Of a stretch of 64,000 nt of DNA, positions 45,913 through 54,198 are shown piece by piece. The notes beneath the pieces are model-generated. The model ran no database searches. It was not told where the DNA came from and was given only the letters and a program-made list of their open reading frames with translations. The stretch is taken from assembly GCA_900768685.1 (NCBI GenBank), contig CAAGDX010000036.1, positions 1 to 64,000 of the forward strand. Direction: 5' to 3'. This stretch comes from Bacteroidales bacterium. GTDB taxonomy: Bacteria; Bacteroidota; Bacteroidia; Bacteroidales; Muribaculaceae. The position numbers and the translations under genes are program-made. Position 1 is the stretch's first letter. The number at the start of each line of letters is the position of its first letter.

Positions 45913-47652
45913 TTATTGTTTTTTAGCGTTTTCAATCCACTGATTGACAGTGTCTTGAGAAGGATTTGCAAGTTCAAGTTTGTGTTTCTTGTTCAGTCCG
46001 CAAAGGTCCTGATGCAATTTCCCTGCAGAAGCGGTAGCGGCAAGAGCCTCAACGGTCAGCACACCTGCTTTGTGAAGAACGGGAACCCATTCCGCAGGCA
46101 CTTCCACCTTTGCAAAAGCCTCTTCGCCATCGCGTTTCTGAACTTTTTCCGGACGCATCTGCGGGAAGAAGAGCACTTCCTGGATTGTGGTTTGTCCCGT
46201 CATAAGCATCACGAGGCGGTCCATACCGATACCCATACCTGATGTTGGAGGCATACCGTATTCCAGTGCACGGATAAAGTCTTGGTCGATAATCATTGCC
46301 TCGTCGTCACCTTTTTCGGAGAGTTTCATTTGTTCCACGAAGCGTTCGTACTGGTCAATCGGGTCATTAAGTTCGGAATAAGCGTTTGCGAGTTCCTTTC
46401 CGTTTACCATAAGTTCGAAACGCTCTGTGAGTTCCGGATTGTTGCGGTGACGCTTTGTGAGCGGTGACATTTCAATCGGATAATCCGTGATGAAAGTAGG
46501 CTGGATATAGTTTCCTTCACATTTTTCACCGAAGATTTCGTCGATGAGTTTGCCTTTACCCATTGTTTCATCTGTTTCCACACCGATTTTGGCACAAACT
46601 TCTCGGAGTTCGGCTTCACCCATACCCGTGATGTCTATGCCTGTAAATTCCTTTATGGCATCAATCATAGTCACGCGGCGGTAAGGAGCCTTGAAGTTGA
46701 TAACATTGTCACCCACTTTTACTTCCGTAGTACCATTGACTTCCAGACATATACGTTCCAGCATCTTTTCCGTGAACGCCATCATCCAGTTGTAATCCTT
46801 GTATGAAACGTAGATTTCCATGCAGGTAAATTCCGGATTGTGAGTGCGGTCCATACCTTCGTTGCGGAAGTTTTTGGAGAATTCATAAACACCTTCAAAA
46901 CCGCCCACGATAAGGCGTTTGAGGTAAAGTTCGTCGGCTATACGGAGGTAGAGAGGGATGTCAAGTGCATTGTGATGAGTGATGAAAGGACGAGCGGCTG
47001 CACCACCGGGGATGGATTGCAGGATAGGTGTTTCCACTTCCATGTATCCATGCTCGTTAAAGTACTGACGCATAGTGTTATACACCTTAGTACGCTTCAT
47101 GAAGATTTCCTTCACGCCATCGTTTACCACGAGGTCCACGTAGCGGCGGCGGTAACGGAGTTCCGGGTCGTCAAAAGCATCGTAAGTAACACCGTCTTTG
47201 ACCTTTACGATAGGGAGCGGACGGAGTGATTTGCTGAGGACAGTGAGAGTTTGAGCATGAACGGAGATTTCACCTGTCTGAGTACGGAAAACGTAGCCTG
47301 AAACGCCCACGAAGTCACCGATATCCAGGAGTTTTTTGAAAACCACGTTGTACAAGTCCTTGTTTTCCTCCGGGCAGATTTCATCACGGTTCACATAGAC
47401 CTGGATTCTGCCGCAAGAGTCTTGCAGTTCCATAAAAGAAGCCTTACCCATAATTCGGCGGCTCATAATACGTCCTGCGATAGCCACTTCTCTTTTAGGC
47501 TCTTGGTTATCATCAAAATTTTCGCGGATTTCGTCGGTGTAACCCGTCACTTTATATTCTGCAGCAGGATAAGGGTCAATACCCATAGCACGCATCTGTT
47601 CAAGACTGCCGCGGCGCACCAATTCCTGTTCGCTAAGTTCAAGTATATTCAT
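45913..47652 (-). CDS. lysS: Lysyl-tRNA synthetase, class II
   Basis: A 579-aa enzyme charging tRNA-Lys. The N-terminal OB anticodon-binding domain (about 50-170, VAIAGRIMSRRIMGKASFM) is followed by the class II core: motif 1 region LQSIPGGAAARPF, motif 2 FRNEGMDRTHNPEFT, motif 3 GIGMDRLVMLMTG. A C-terminal extension of about 75 residues after FFPQMRPE is typical of Bacteroidota LysRS. A -7 box lies at 47694-47701. The 3' end sits 13 bases from the MITE-like element. Confidence 0.95.
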   Translation of the reverse strand: MNILELSEQELVRRGSLEQMRAMGIDPYPAAEYKVTGYTDEIRENFDDNQEPKREVAIAGRIMSRRIMGKASFMELQDSCGRIQVYVNRDEICPEENKDLYNVVFKKLLDIGDFVGVSGYVFRTQTGEISVHAQTLTVLSKSLRPLPIVKVKDGVTYDAFDDPELRYRRRYVDLVVNDGVKEIFMKRTKVYNTMRQYFNEHGYMEVETPILQSIPGGAAARPFITHHNALDIPLYLRIADELYLKRLIVGGFEGVYEFSKNFRNEGMDRTHNPEFTCMEIYVSYKDYNWMMAFTEKMLERICLEVNGTTEVKVGDNVINFKAPYRRVTMIDAIKEFTGIDITGMGEAELREVCAKIGVETDETMGKGKLIDEIFGEKCEGNYIQPTFITDYPIEMSPLTKRHRNNPELTERFELMVNGKELANAYSELNDPIDQYERFVEQMKLSEKGDDEAMIIDQDFIRALEYGMPPTSGMGIGMDRLVMLMTGQTTIQEVLFFPQMRPEKVQKRDGEEAFAKVEVPAEWVPVLHKAGVLTVEALAATASAGKLHQDLCGLNKKHKLELANPSQDTVNQWIENAKKQ

Positions 47653-47693
47653 TTAGTTTAAGTTTTTTCTTATTGATAATGCATTTTATGGTG

Positions 47694-47701
47694 CAAAGAT
47701 A
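47694..47701 (-). promoter_or_regulatory. lysS -7 box
   Basis: TATCTTTG followed by C on the minus strand, 41 bases before the start. The region is shared divergently with the rnpB promoter. Confidence 0.6.
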
Positions 47702-47751
47702 CTAAATTTTTCCGTGATAAGCAACACTCGTGATAGTATCGTAACCATATC

Positions 47752-47783
47752 TTTGTAAAACTCGCAATTTTTGCGTAATTTTG
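47752..47783 (+). promoter_or_regulatory. rnpB promoter
   Basis: TTTG (47752-47755), 20 bases, TAATTTTG (47776-47783) followed by C, directly upstream of the RNase P RNA 5' end. Confidence 0.8.
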
Positions 47784-47790
47784 CAGTCGA

Positions 47791-48172
47791 AAAACAGCTG
47801 GACGTCTCGTCGCTGATGCACCTCCGGGTGTGTTTGAGGAAAGTCCGGGCAACGTAGAGCACCATATTTCTTAACGGGAAGCTATCGGTGACGGTAGGGG
47901 CAACGTGACAGAAAAAAACCGCCGCTACCAAGCGGTAAGGGTGAAAAGGCGGGGTAAGAGCCCACCGGGTGGTATAGTGATATACCATGCCGCACGCCCT
48001 ATGGGTTGCAAGGTCAAGTATATCGCCATTTAAGGGTTGCTCGCCCATTGGCGAGGGGTGGACTGCTATAGAAGCGTGGCAACACGTTTCACAGATAAAT
48101 GACGAGACGTAAGTGGTGGCTCGCAACAGCGAAAGTGCCCTTACGACATAACCCGGCTTATAGTCCGGCTGC
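47791..48172 (+). ncRNA. rnpB: RNase P RNA, bacterial type A
   Basis: About 380 nt with the conserved core: GAGGAAAGTCCGGGCA near the 5' end (P4 strand), GGGGCAACGTGACAGAAA, GGTAAGGGTGAAAAGG with GGTAAGAGCCCACC (P10-P12), and ACATAACCCGGCTTATAG at the 3' end. P1 forms between ACAGCTGGAC (47794-47803) and GTCCGGCTGC (48163-48172). It is the catalytic RNA that matures tRNA 5' ends. A T run follows P1 and could act in termination. Confidence 0.96.
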
Positions 48173-48214
48173 TTTTTATTTTTGAAAAAACAACCACCAA
48201 AAATATTTTTGCGT

Positions 48215-49477
48215 ATGAAAAAATTTTTACTCTCTACTCTTACTGCCATTGCCGCTACTGTTGCAGCATACGGTCAGGCTTCTTTCATCCTTCTGAGCGA
48301 TGATGACAATACAGCCAATTCCGGCGGATTGATGGCTTACTCAATCTCTGAAAACGGAAGGTGGATTTGTGGAACCACTCCCGTGCTTTTTGCTTTTACG
48401 GCAGACCTGGAAACAGGTGATATCCGGTACTACGAACCGCTTGATGACTACGGCAGCGAATTTCGCTGCATTTCAAACGACGGTGTGGCAGTGGGATTTA
48501 ACGGCCAGTATGGTGCAGTTGACATAAACACAAACAGTTACATAACTTTGTCCACTCCGGAAGGCATGAAGCCGATAGGCAACGGCATCACACCGAACAG
48601 TGCCACAATATGCGGCGTAGCAGTTGAAAATGAATGGTTTCCCTACCCTATAGTTTGGGATCTCTCCGGCAATTACACTATGCTTCCAACACCCACAAGC
48701 GAAGAACTGGGCTTTGAAACAAACGGTTGCTATGCCACTCATATCAGCGAAGACGGCAACACTATCATGGGCTACATCATAGACAATATGGCATACTATC
48801 CGCTTATCCTCTGGAAACGCGGTACAGACGGCAACTGGACTTACGATATCTCATACACTCTGGAATACTTCAATCCGGGCATCGGCACTCAGCCTTACAC
48901 TATGTTTTACCCTACGGGCTATAGCCTCAACGGAAAATACGTGGGTCTTTCTCTCCGAGATGCAAAAGACAAAACTACTTGTTTGGGCATCTTGAATCTT
49001 GAGACAGGAGAATTGGTAACGGCAAAAGCCTCCGGTTCTTTTCCACGTGCAACATACAATGTGACAGGCATTTCCGATGAAGGTATTGCCGTTGGTTTCA
49101 TCAATTACGGCTTAGGCTCAGGCTCTCACGCCTCATTCCTCTACTGGTACGGCGAAGACGAAGCACAGACCTTTGACAGCACTTTTATGGACGACGAGTT
49201 TGACGTAATCCGCAATAACCCTTACACTACTGCCACAAATATTTCTCGTGACGGAAATTATATCATAGGGTTCTCACAAGACAGTTCCACAGCAGACTTT
49301 TTCTCTTTCATTATTGAAACGGAATTAGGTGCAATCCACACCGTCACTGCCGACGGCAAGGATGCTGAAGTTATTGCCCGTTACGACATCTACGGTCGCC
49401 CGCTCTCCGCTCCGACACACGGCATAAATATCCTCAAAATGGCAGACGGAAGTGCAAAGAAAGTGCTTGTGAAATAG
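48215..49477 (+). CDS. Secreted protein with T9SS C-terminal sorting domain
   Basis: A 420-aa exported protein: signal peptide MKKFLLSTLTAIAATVAAYG, then repeated blades with ISxDG/ISENG phrases (YSISENGRWICG, CISNDGVAVGF, HISEDGNTIMGY, GISDEGIAVGF, NISRDGNYIIGF) spaced roughly 50-70 residues, suggesting a beta-propeller. The last 50 residues (AEVIARYDIYGRP...KKVLVK) form a T9SS type A signal, so it is surface displayed or released. Function unknown. ATG 48215 is chosen for the signal peptide. A TATTTTTG box at 48204-48211 lies unusually close to that start. Confidence 0.75.
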   Translation: MKKFLLSTLTAIAATVAAYGQASFILLSDDDNTANSGGLMAYSISENGRWICGTTPVLFAFTADLETGDIRYYEPLDDYGSEFRCISNDGVAVGFNGQYGAVDINTNSYITLSTPEGMKPIGNGITPNSATICGVAVENEWFPYPIVWDLSGNYTMLPTPTSEELGFETNGCYATHISEDGNTIMGYIIDNMAYYPLILWKRGTDGNWTYDISYTLEYFNPGIGTQPYTMFYPTGYSLNGKYVGLSLRDAKDKTTCLGILNLETGELVTAKASGSFPRATYNVTGISDEGIAVGFINYGLGSGSHASFLYWYGEDEAQTFDSTFMDDEFDVIRNNPYTTATNISRDGNYIIGFSQDSSTADFFSFIIETELGAIHTVTADGKDAEVIARYDIYGRPLSAPTHGINILKMADGSAKKVLVK

Positions 49478-49554
49478 CATTTTTGGCTAATGGCTAAGAT
49501 AGCTATATAGCTAATTAGCTAAGCAAAAAAGCTACTTTAGCAGAAAAAAATAAT

Positions 49555-49588
49555 AATAGCATATCGGTGATTTTGCCGATATGCTATT
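49555..49588. terminator. Bidirectional terminator with 13-bp perfect stem
   Basis: AATAGCATATCGG (49555-49567), loop TGATTTTG, CCGATATGCTATT (49576-49588). On the minus strand it is followed by a run of seven T; on the plus strand by TCTTTT. It can end both the T9SS gene and the small minus-strand unit. Confidence 0.88.
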
Positions 49589-49624
49589 TCTTTTGTGAAT
49601 AATCAGATTTCAAAATAAAATGGC

Positions 49625-49693
49625 TTACATTGCGTAAACCTCGGCACAAGTGGTGAAATACCACTCAACTGCCTTCATAAGCATTTTTCTCAT
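49625..49693 (-). CDS. Putative 22-aa small protein in a compact transcription unit
   Basis: Minus-strand ATG at 49693, stop TAA at 49625; the peptide is short, basic at the start and aromatic/amphipathic after (MRKMLMKAVEWYF..., one Cys near the end). It sits in a unit of about 250 bp: -7 box TACCTTTG (49809-49802), a leader of about 100 nt with a GCCGG/CCGGC hairpin, a CTGCC/GGCAG hairpin inside AGCG/CGCT, a GTTAAA/TTTAAC hairpin just before the ATG, then the ORF, then a strong terminator (49588-49555). I do not recognise the peptide. The RNA itself could be the functional product. Confidence 0.45.
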   Translation of the reverse strand: MRKMLMKAVEWYFTTCAEVYAM

Positions 49694-49801
49694 AGGTTAA
49701 AAATTTTGGTTTAACATCAGCGTATCTGCCTGCTCTTGGCAGCCGCTATTTATTATCGCCGGATTCTCATACCCGGCTCTTACATCTACCTTATGACGGT
49801 G

Positions 49802-49809
49802 CAAAGGTA
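49802..49809 (-). promoter_or_regulatory. -7 box of the small minus-strand unit
   Basis: TACCTTTG followed by C on the minus strand. A -33 TTTG at correct spacing is not evident. Confidence 0.55.
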
Positions 49810-49943
49810 AACAAAAAACTAAAATTATGCTATAAAATTATGTTTTTTAACATAGTTTTCATCGTTTTTCCCTTATCACATTTCAAAAATTGTGCCAAAA
49901 TATATTTGCTGATAATCCAATATTTTTGAGGATTTCTGCAAAA

Positions 49944-50162
49944 CGCCCGTTTTTACCCCAAGATTTTGAGATTTTCGGCATTTTCCGCCAAAAAAATTGT
50001 GAGATTTTCGGCAAAACACCCGTTTTTACCCCAAGATTATGAGATTTTCGGCATTTTCCGATAAAAAAATTGTGAGATTTTCGGCAAAACACCCGTTTTT
50101 ACCCTAAGATTGTGAGATTTTCGGCATTTTCTGCCAAAAAAATTGTGAGATTTTCGGCAAAG
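49944..50162 (+). repeat. Three tandem 73-bp repeats upstream of a DUF4143 ATPase gene
   Basis: Units at 49944-50016, 50017-50089 and 50090-50162, about 95 percent alike, preceded by a decayed half unit. Each starts CxCCCGTTTTTACCC and contains two copies of TGAGATTTTCGGCA, giving six cores spaced alternately 33 and 40 bp. The last core supplies the -33 TTG (50143-50145) of the promoter. Head-to-tail without spacers; not CRISPR. Confidence 0.93.
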
Positions 50163-50174
50163 TTTGTAACTTTG
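50143..50174 (+). promoter_or_regulatory. Promoter of the second DUF4143 ATPase gene
   Basis: TTG at 50143-50145 inside the last repeat core and TAACTTTG at 50167-50174 followed by C, 21 bases apart. The box ends 24 bases before the ATG at 50199, the same distance as in the first ATPase gene. Confidence 0.75.
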
Positions 50175-50198
50175 CATGCAAACAACGAGCAAGAAGAT

Positions 50199-51539
50199 AT
50201 GGAACAACACGTTTTCAGACGCAAAATTTACGAAAAGATGCTCCGCTGGAAAGAGGAGCGAGATGGGAGTACCGCACTTTTAATTCAAGGTGCAAGACGC
50301 GTAGGCAAATCCACAATAGCAGAAGAATTTGCAAAAAAAGAATACGAATCATATTTAATGATAGACTTTATAGAGGCTCCCCAAAGTGTAAAAGACCTTT
50401 TTGATGACATTTCAGATATAGACAAGATTCTTTTTAATCTTCAGTTTCAATACAACGTAAAACTGAAGGAGCGAAAATCCGTAATAATTTTTGATGAAGT
50501 TCAAAATTGTCCTAAAGCACGTCAAGCAATAAGGAAACTAGTGAAAGACCATAGATATGATTATATCGAGACAGGTTCACTGATTTCCATAAAGAAAAAC
50601 ATTAAAGATATACGCATTCCAAGCGAGGAAACACGCATCACACTTTACCCAATGGACTATGAGGAATTTCGTATGGCTTTAGGCGATACGGTTTCAATAG
50701 ACATGACACGAGAAGTTTTTGAATCAAAAAAGTCACTTGGAGATGGAGTGGTGCGAAATATTATGCGTAATTTCAGGCTGTACATGCTTGTTGGAGGAAT
50801 GCCGCAAGCAGTAAATGCATATATTCAAACGAATAATCTCAGTACCGTTGACAGCATAAAAAGAGAAATTATAGAACTTTACGCAGAAGATTTCAGAAAA
50901 ATAGACCCTACAGGTAAAGCAACCAGAATGTTTTATTCCATACCCGGACAATTATCCAAAAATGCTTCAAGATACCAAGTCTCAAGCGTTATTCAAAATG
51001 GGAAAAAAGATAGACTTGAAGAAATTTTGCAAGATATGGAAGATTCTCAAGTTGTGTTGTTTGCAAGGCATGCGGATGACCCGAATGTAGGACTTTCACT
51101 GCATGCAAACAATAATCTGTATAAACTTTTCCTTGCAGACACGGGGCTTTTCATCACTCTGGCTTTTTGGGACAAAGATGTAACGGAAAATGCTATATAT
51201 CAGAAACTTTTGAGCAATAAATTATCTGCGGATTTAGGTTATGTTTATGAGAATATTGTGGCACAAACCCTCAAAGCGGCAGGGCACGAACTATATTATC
51301 ACACATGGCCCACGGAAAGCGGAAAACACAACTATGAAATAGACTTTGTGATATCCAAGGGTAACAAAATATGCCCTTTGGAAGTTAAATCTTCCGGCTA
51401 TCGCACTCACGCTTCGCTTGACGCTTTTCAAAAAAAATACTCGGATAGAATTCTAAACAGATACTTGATTTACACCAAGGATTTGCGTAAAGACACAGAC
51501 GTGATTATGCTTCCTATTTTTATGACAATGTTTTTGTAA
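50199..51539 (+). CDS. AAA-family ATPase with DUF4143-like C-terminus
   Basis: A 446-aa protein: Walker A GARRVGKS at 31-38, Walker B IIFDEVQ with D99/E100, TGSL sensor block, FRLYMLVGGMPQAV in the middle, and C-terminal PD-(D/E)XK-like core YEIDF (D382) and PLEVK (E395, K397). Spacing of these acidic residues equals that in the relative at 3104-4402, although overall similarity is modest. Start 50199 is set by the promoter: an in-frame ATG at 50112 lies inside the repeats and upstream of the -7 box. Family function unproven; it stands alone with its private repeat array. Confidence 0.83.
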   Translation: MEQHVFRRKIYEKMLRWKEERDGSTALLIQGARRVGKSTIAEEFAKKEYESYLMIDFIEAPQSVKDLFDDISDIDKILFNLQFQYNVKLKERKSVIIFDEVQNCPKARQAIRKLVKDHRYDYIETGSLISIKKNIKDIRIPSEETRITLYPMDYEEFRMALGDTVSIDMTREVFESKKSLGDGVVRNIMRNFRLYMLVGGMPQAVNAYIQTNNLSTVDSIKREIIELYAEDFRKIDPTGKATRMFYSIPGQLSKNASRYQVSSVIQNGKKDRLEEILQDMEDSQVVLFARHADDPNVGLSLHANNNLYKLFLADTGLFITLAFWDKDVTENAIYQKLLSNKLSADLGYVYENIVAQTLKAAGHELYYHTWPTESGKHNYEIDFVISKGNKICPLEVKSSGYRTHASLDAFQKKYSDRILNRYLIYTKDLRKDTDVIMLPIFMTMFL

Positions 51540-51564
51540 ATTCCGTGCAAAAATCGTAACTTTG
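51533..51564 (+). promoter_or_regulatory. M3 peptidase promoter
   Basis: TTTG (51533-51536), 20 bases, TAACTTTG (51557-51564). The -33 element overlaps the end of the upstream ATPase gene. Confidence 0.75.
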
Positions 51565-51612
51565 TGGCATAGACAATAATTCATACATAAAACAATAATT
51601 ACACTCAACTAA

Positions 51613-53730
51613 ATGAAACACAAAATTTTGACAATGGCAGCAGCATCCTTGATGGGAATGGCAGCCCTGACATCGTGTGGTAATAAAGAAGAACAAAATC
51701 CGTTCTTGACTGATTACACCACACCATACGAAATTCCTCCTTTCGAGCAAATCAAGCCCGAACACTATCTCCCTGCCCTCCGTGCCGGAATCGAACAGCA
51801 CAACGCTCAAATAGATTCTATCCTGAACTGCACGGAAGAACCTACTTTTGAAAACACTATCCTCGCTTTTGAAGAATCCGGTGAAATCCTCACAAAAGTG
51901 GAAATGGTGTTCTTTGCCCTCTCTGAATCAGACTCTTCCGATGAACTCGTGAAGGTGGCTGAAGAATTTGAACCGCTCGTCTCTCAACACAACGACGAAG
52001 TGGCTATGAATCCGCGTCTTTTCGAACGCATCAAGTACCTCTACGACCGCATTGACTCTCTGGAACTCAACACCGCTCAAAAACGTGCCGTGAAAGACTA
52101 TTACAAATCTTTCACTCGCAACGGTGCCCTCCTTAGCGATGCCGATAAGGAAAAACTCAAAGCACTCAACACGGAACTTACCACTCTCTATCAGCAATTT
52201 AACAAAAACCTCCTCAATGCTACAAACGCTTTCCAAATTGTGGTTGAAAACGCTGACGAACTCTCCGGACTTCCACAAAGCAACATTGACGTGGCTGCTG
52301 AAGAGGCTAAAAATGCAGGTCTTGAAGGCAAATGGCTCTTCACTCTCCATGCTCCAAGCCGTCTGCCGCTCCTCCAGTATGCAGACAACCGCGACCTGAG
52401 ACAAAAAATGTATGAAGGCTACACAACTCTCGCTTCTTCAGGCGAATACGACAATGCTCCGGTTATCAACAAAATCCTTAAAGTCCGTGCACAAAAAGCC
52501 GCTATCCTCGGTTTTGAAAACTACGGCTCATATATGACAGACAACGTAATGGCAGGCAGCATTGAAAATGCAGAAAACCTCCTGATGAAGATTTGGAAAC
52601 CGGCTATCGCAAAAGTGGCTGAAGAAGTGACTGAAATGCAAGCAATTGTAGATGAAGAGGGCGGTGACTTCAAAATCGCTCCTTGGGACTACTATTACTA
52701 CGCAGAAAAAGTACGTCAGAAAAAATACGAACTTGAAGAAAGCAAAGTTCGTGAATACTTCCCACTCGACTCTGTTCGCAAGGGTATTTTCACTATGGCT
52801 GAACGCCTCTACGGTGTCACTTTCACAGAAATGCCGGATGCTCCTAAGTACCACCCGGAAGTTGTGGTTTATGACGTTAAAGACCTGGAAGGCAACCATG
52901 TAGCCGTATTTATGACAGACTATTTCCCGCGTGCTTCCAAACGTCAAGGTGCTTGGATGAGCGAATTTAAGGGTTCATACGTGGACCGCGACGGCAAGGC
53001 TTCACGTCCTATTATTTATAACGTAGGCAACTTCTCAAAACCTGTTGGCGACACTCCGTCACTCCTCACTCTTGACGAAGTTGAAACAATGTTCCACGAA
53101 TTTGGACACGGTCTCCACGGCATGCTCAGCAAAGCTGTTCTCCGTAGCCAGGCAGGTACAAACGTGGACCGCGACTTTGTGGAACTTCCTTCACAGATTC
53201 ACGAACACTGGGCACTTGAGCCGGAACTCCTCAAGGTTTATGCTCACCACTACAAAACAGGTGAGGTTATTCCTGACGAAATGGTGGAAAAACTTATCGC
53301 AGCAGCAAACCACAATCAAGGTTTTGCAACAACGGAACTCGTGGGTGCAGCTCTTCTGGACCTCCAGTACGGCAAACTCAATCCTACTGAAGATATAGAC
53401 GTTGTAGGTTTTGAAAAACAAGTGGCTGAAAACCTCAAGATGCCGGCAGAAGTACAGTTCCGCTATCGCAGTCCTTACTTCAAACACATCTTCGGTTCTG
53501 ACGGCTATGCTTCAGGCTACTACACTTATCTCTGGGCTGAAGTGCTTGACAGTGACGGCTTTGAGCTCTTCAAAGAAAAGGGTGTATTTGATGCTGAAAC
53601 TGCAAAATCTTTCAAGGAAAACATTCTTGAAATGGGTGGCAGCGAAGACCCGATGACTCTCTTTGTTCGTTTCCGCGGACATGAACCTCAGCCGGAAGCT
53701 CTCCTCCGTGGCAGAGGTTTGATTAAGTAA
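51613..53730 (+). CDS. M3-family zinc metallopeptidase (peptidyl-dipeptidase Dcp-like), lipoprotein
   Basis: A 705-aa peptidase. Signal peptide with lipobox LTSC (about C23), so it is membrane anchored, probably facing the periplasm. Catalytic motif HEFGHGLHGM with H495, E496 and H499; the third zinc ligand is the glutamate expected some 25 residues on (VELPSQIHEHW). M3 enzymes trim dipeptides or cut oligopeptides. Length fits Dcp (about 680 aa). Single gene with its own promoter and the double-terminator cassette behind it. Confidence 0.92.
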   Translation: MKHKILTMAAASLMGMAALTSCGNKEEQNPFLTDYTTPYEIPPFEQIKPEHYLPALRAGIEQHNAQIDSILNCTEEPTFENTILAFEESGEILTKVEMVFFALSESDSSDELVKVAEEFEPLVSQHNDEVAMNPRLFERIKYLYDRIDSLELNTAQKRAVKDYYKSFTRNGALLSDADKEKLKALNTELTTLYQQFNKNLLNATNAFQIVVENADELSGLPQSNIDVAAEEAKNAGLEGKWLFTLHAPSRLPLLQYADNRDLRQKMYEGYTTLASSGEYDNAPVINKILKVRAQKAAILGFENYGSYMTDNVMAGSIENAENLLMKIWKPAIAKVAEEVTEMQAIVDEEGGDFKIAPWDYYYYAEKVRQKKYELEESKVREYFPLDSVRKGIFTMAERLYGVTFTEMPDAPKYHPEVVVYDVKDLEGNHVAVFMTDYFPRASKRQGAWMSEFKGSYVDRDGKASRPIIYNVGNFSKPVGDTPSLLTLDEVETMFHEFGHGLHGMLSKAVLRSQAGTNVDRDFVELPSQIHEHWALEPELLKVYAHHYKTGEVIPDEMVEKLIAAANHNQGFATTELVGAALLDLQYGKLNPTEDIDVVGFEKQVAENLKMPAEVQFRYRSPYFKHIFGSDGYASGYYTYLWAEVLDSDGFELFKEKGVFDAETAKSFKENILEMGGSEDPMTLFVRFRGHEPQPEALLRGRGLIK

Positions 53731-53848
53731 ATGCATAATTCATAATGCATAATTCATAATTAAAAAGGTCGCGAAAGCGACCTTTTTTTAATTCTTAATT
53801 CATAATTGGCTGGGGCTTTGTGGCTCAGCCAATTTTTTTTGTGCAGCA
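53731..53848 (+). repeat. Double-terminator cassette, copy 2
   Basis: ATGCATAAT/TTCATAAT units, hairpin GGTCGC-GAAA-GCGACC with A5 and T7 flanks (53762-53789), short AT units, then hairpin AATTGGCTG/CAGCCAATT followed by T8 (53804-53840), ending TTTGTGCAG. It is equivalent to 29543-29676 read on the minus strand, so both copies have the same orientation relative to the gene they follow. Confidence 0.88.
53762..53840 (+). terminator. Tandem terminators after the M3 peptidase gene
   Basis: Two intrinsic terminators in series: GGTCGC/GCGACC with T7 (53762-53789) and TTGGCTG/CAGCCAA with T8 (53804-53840). Confidence 0.88.
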
Positions 53849-53891
53849 AAGATAATAATTATGCATTATGAATTATGAATTATGCATTAAC

Positions 53892-53998
53892 CTGAACCCC
53901 GCAGGGGTATGCTCCTTCAATCACACTCGCAGCCAAGAGACGGACTACAATAATTTCGTAGCAGTGGAAATATGAGTTGAATATATGTAAAGTTCTCC
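53892..53998 (-). pseudogene. Relic of the 3' end of an AlbA_2-type gene
   Basis: About 105 bp resembling 56236-56350, the 3' coding part of the AlbA_2 gene: shared CTGAACCCCGCAGGGGT, AGCCAAGAGACGG, GTAGCAGTGGAAATATGAG. Indels break the frame. It lies on the same strand, on the other side of the Sel1-type gene. The rest of the 53731-54198 gap is AT-rich, with a -7 box at 54029-54036. Confidence 0.75.
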
Positions 53999-54028
53999 AA
54001 AAAGAGTGATATTTTCAGATTTTAGTTG

Positions 54029-54036
54029 TATCTTTG
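54029..54036 (+). promoter_or_regulatory. -7 box upstream of the Sel1-type gene
   Basis: TATCTTTG followed by C. The leader to the ATG would be about 155 bases, with a GTGATG...CATCAC inverted repeat near 54046-54072. No clear -33 element. Confidence 0.45.
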
Positions 54037-54198
54037 CCGTATCGGTGATGACTTATATTATTTACATCACTGATTTAAGCGAAATTACCGGCATGTGCAA
54101 ACTCTTATAAAGGTTCCTTTATCAATGGATTACTAATTTTCAAACAATTCTCTTTGCTGAATTAAGGATAATAAAGTCTAATATAAACAATTGCTACA

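Noticed and set aside
49944..50162. CRISPR array
   Set aside because: The 73-bp units are directly adjacent, without unique spacers, and no cas gene is present. The same holds for the 32-bp repeats at 2963-3058.
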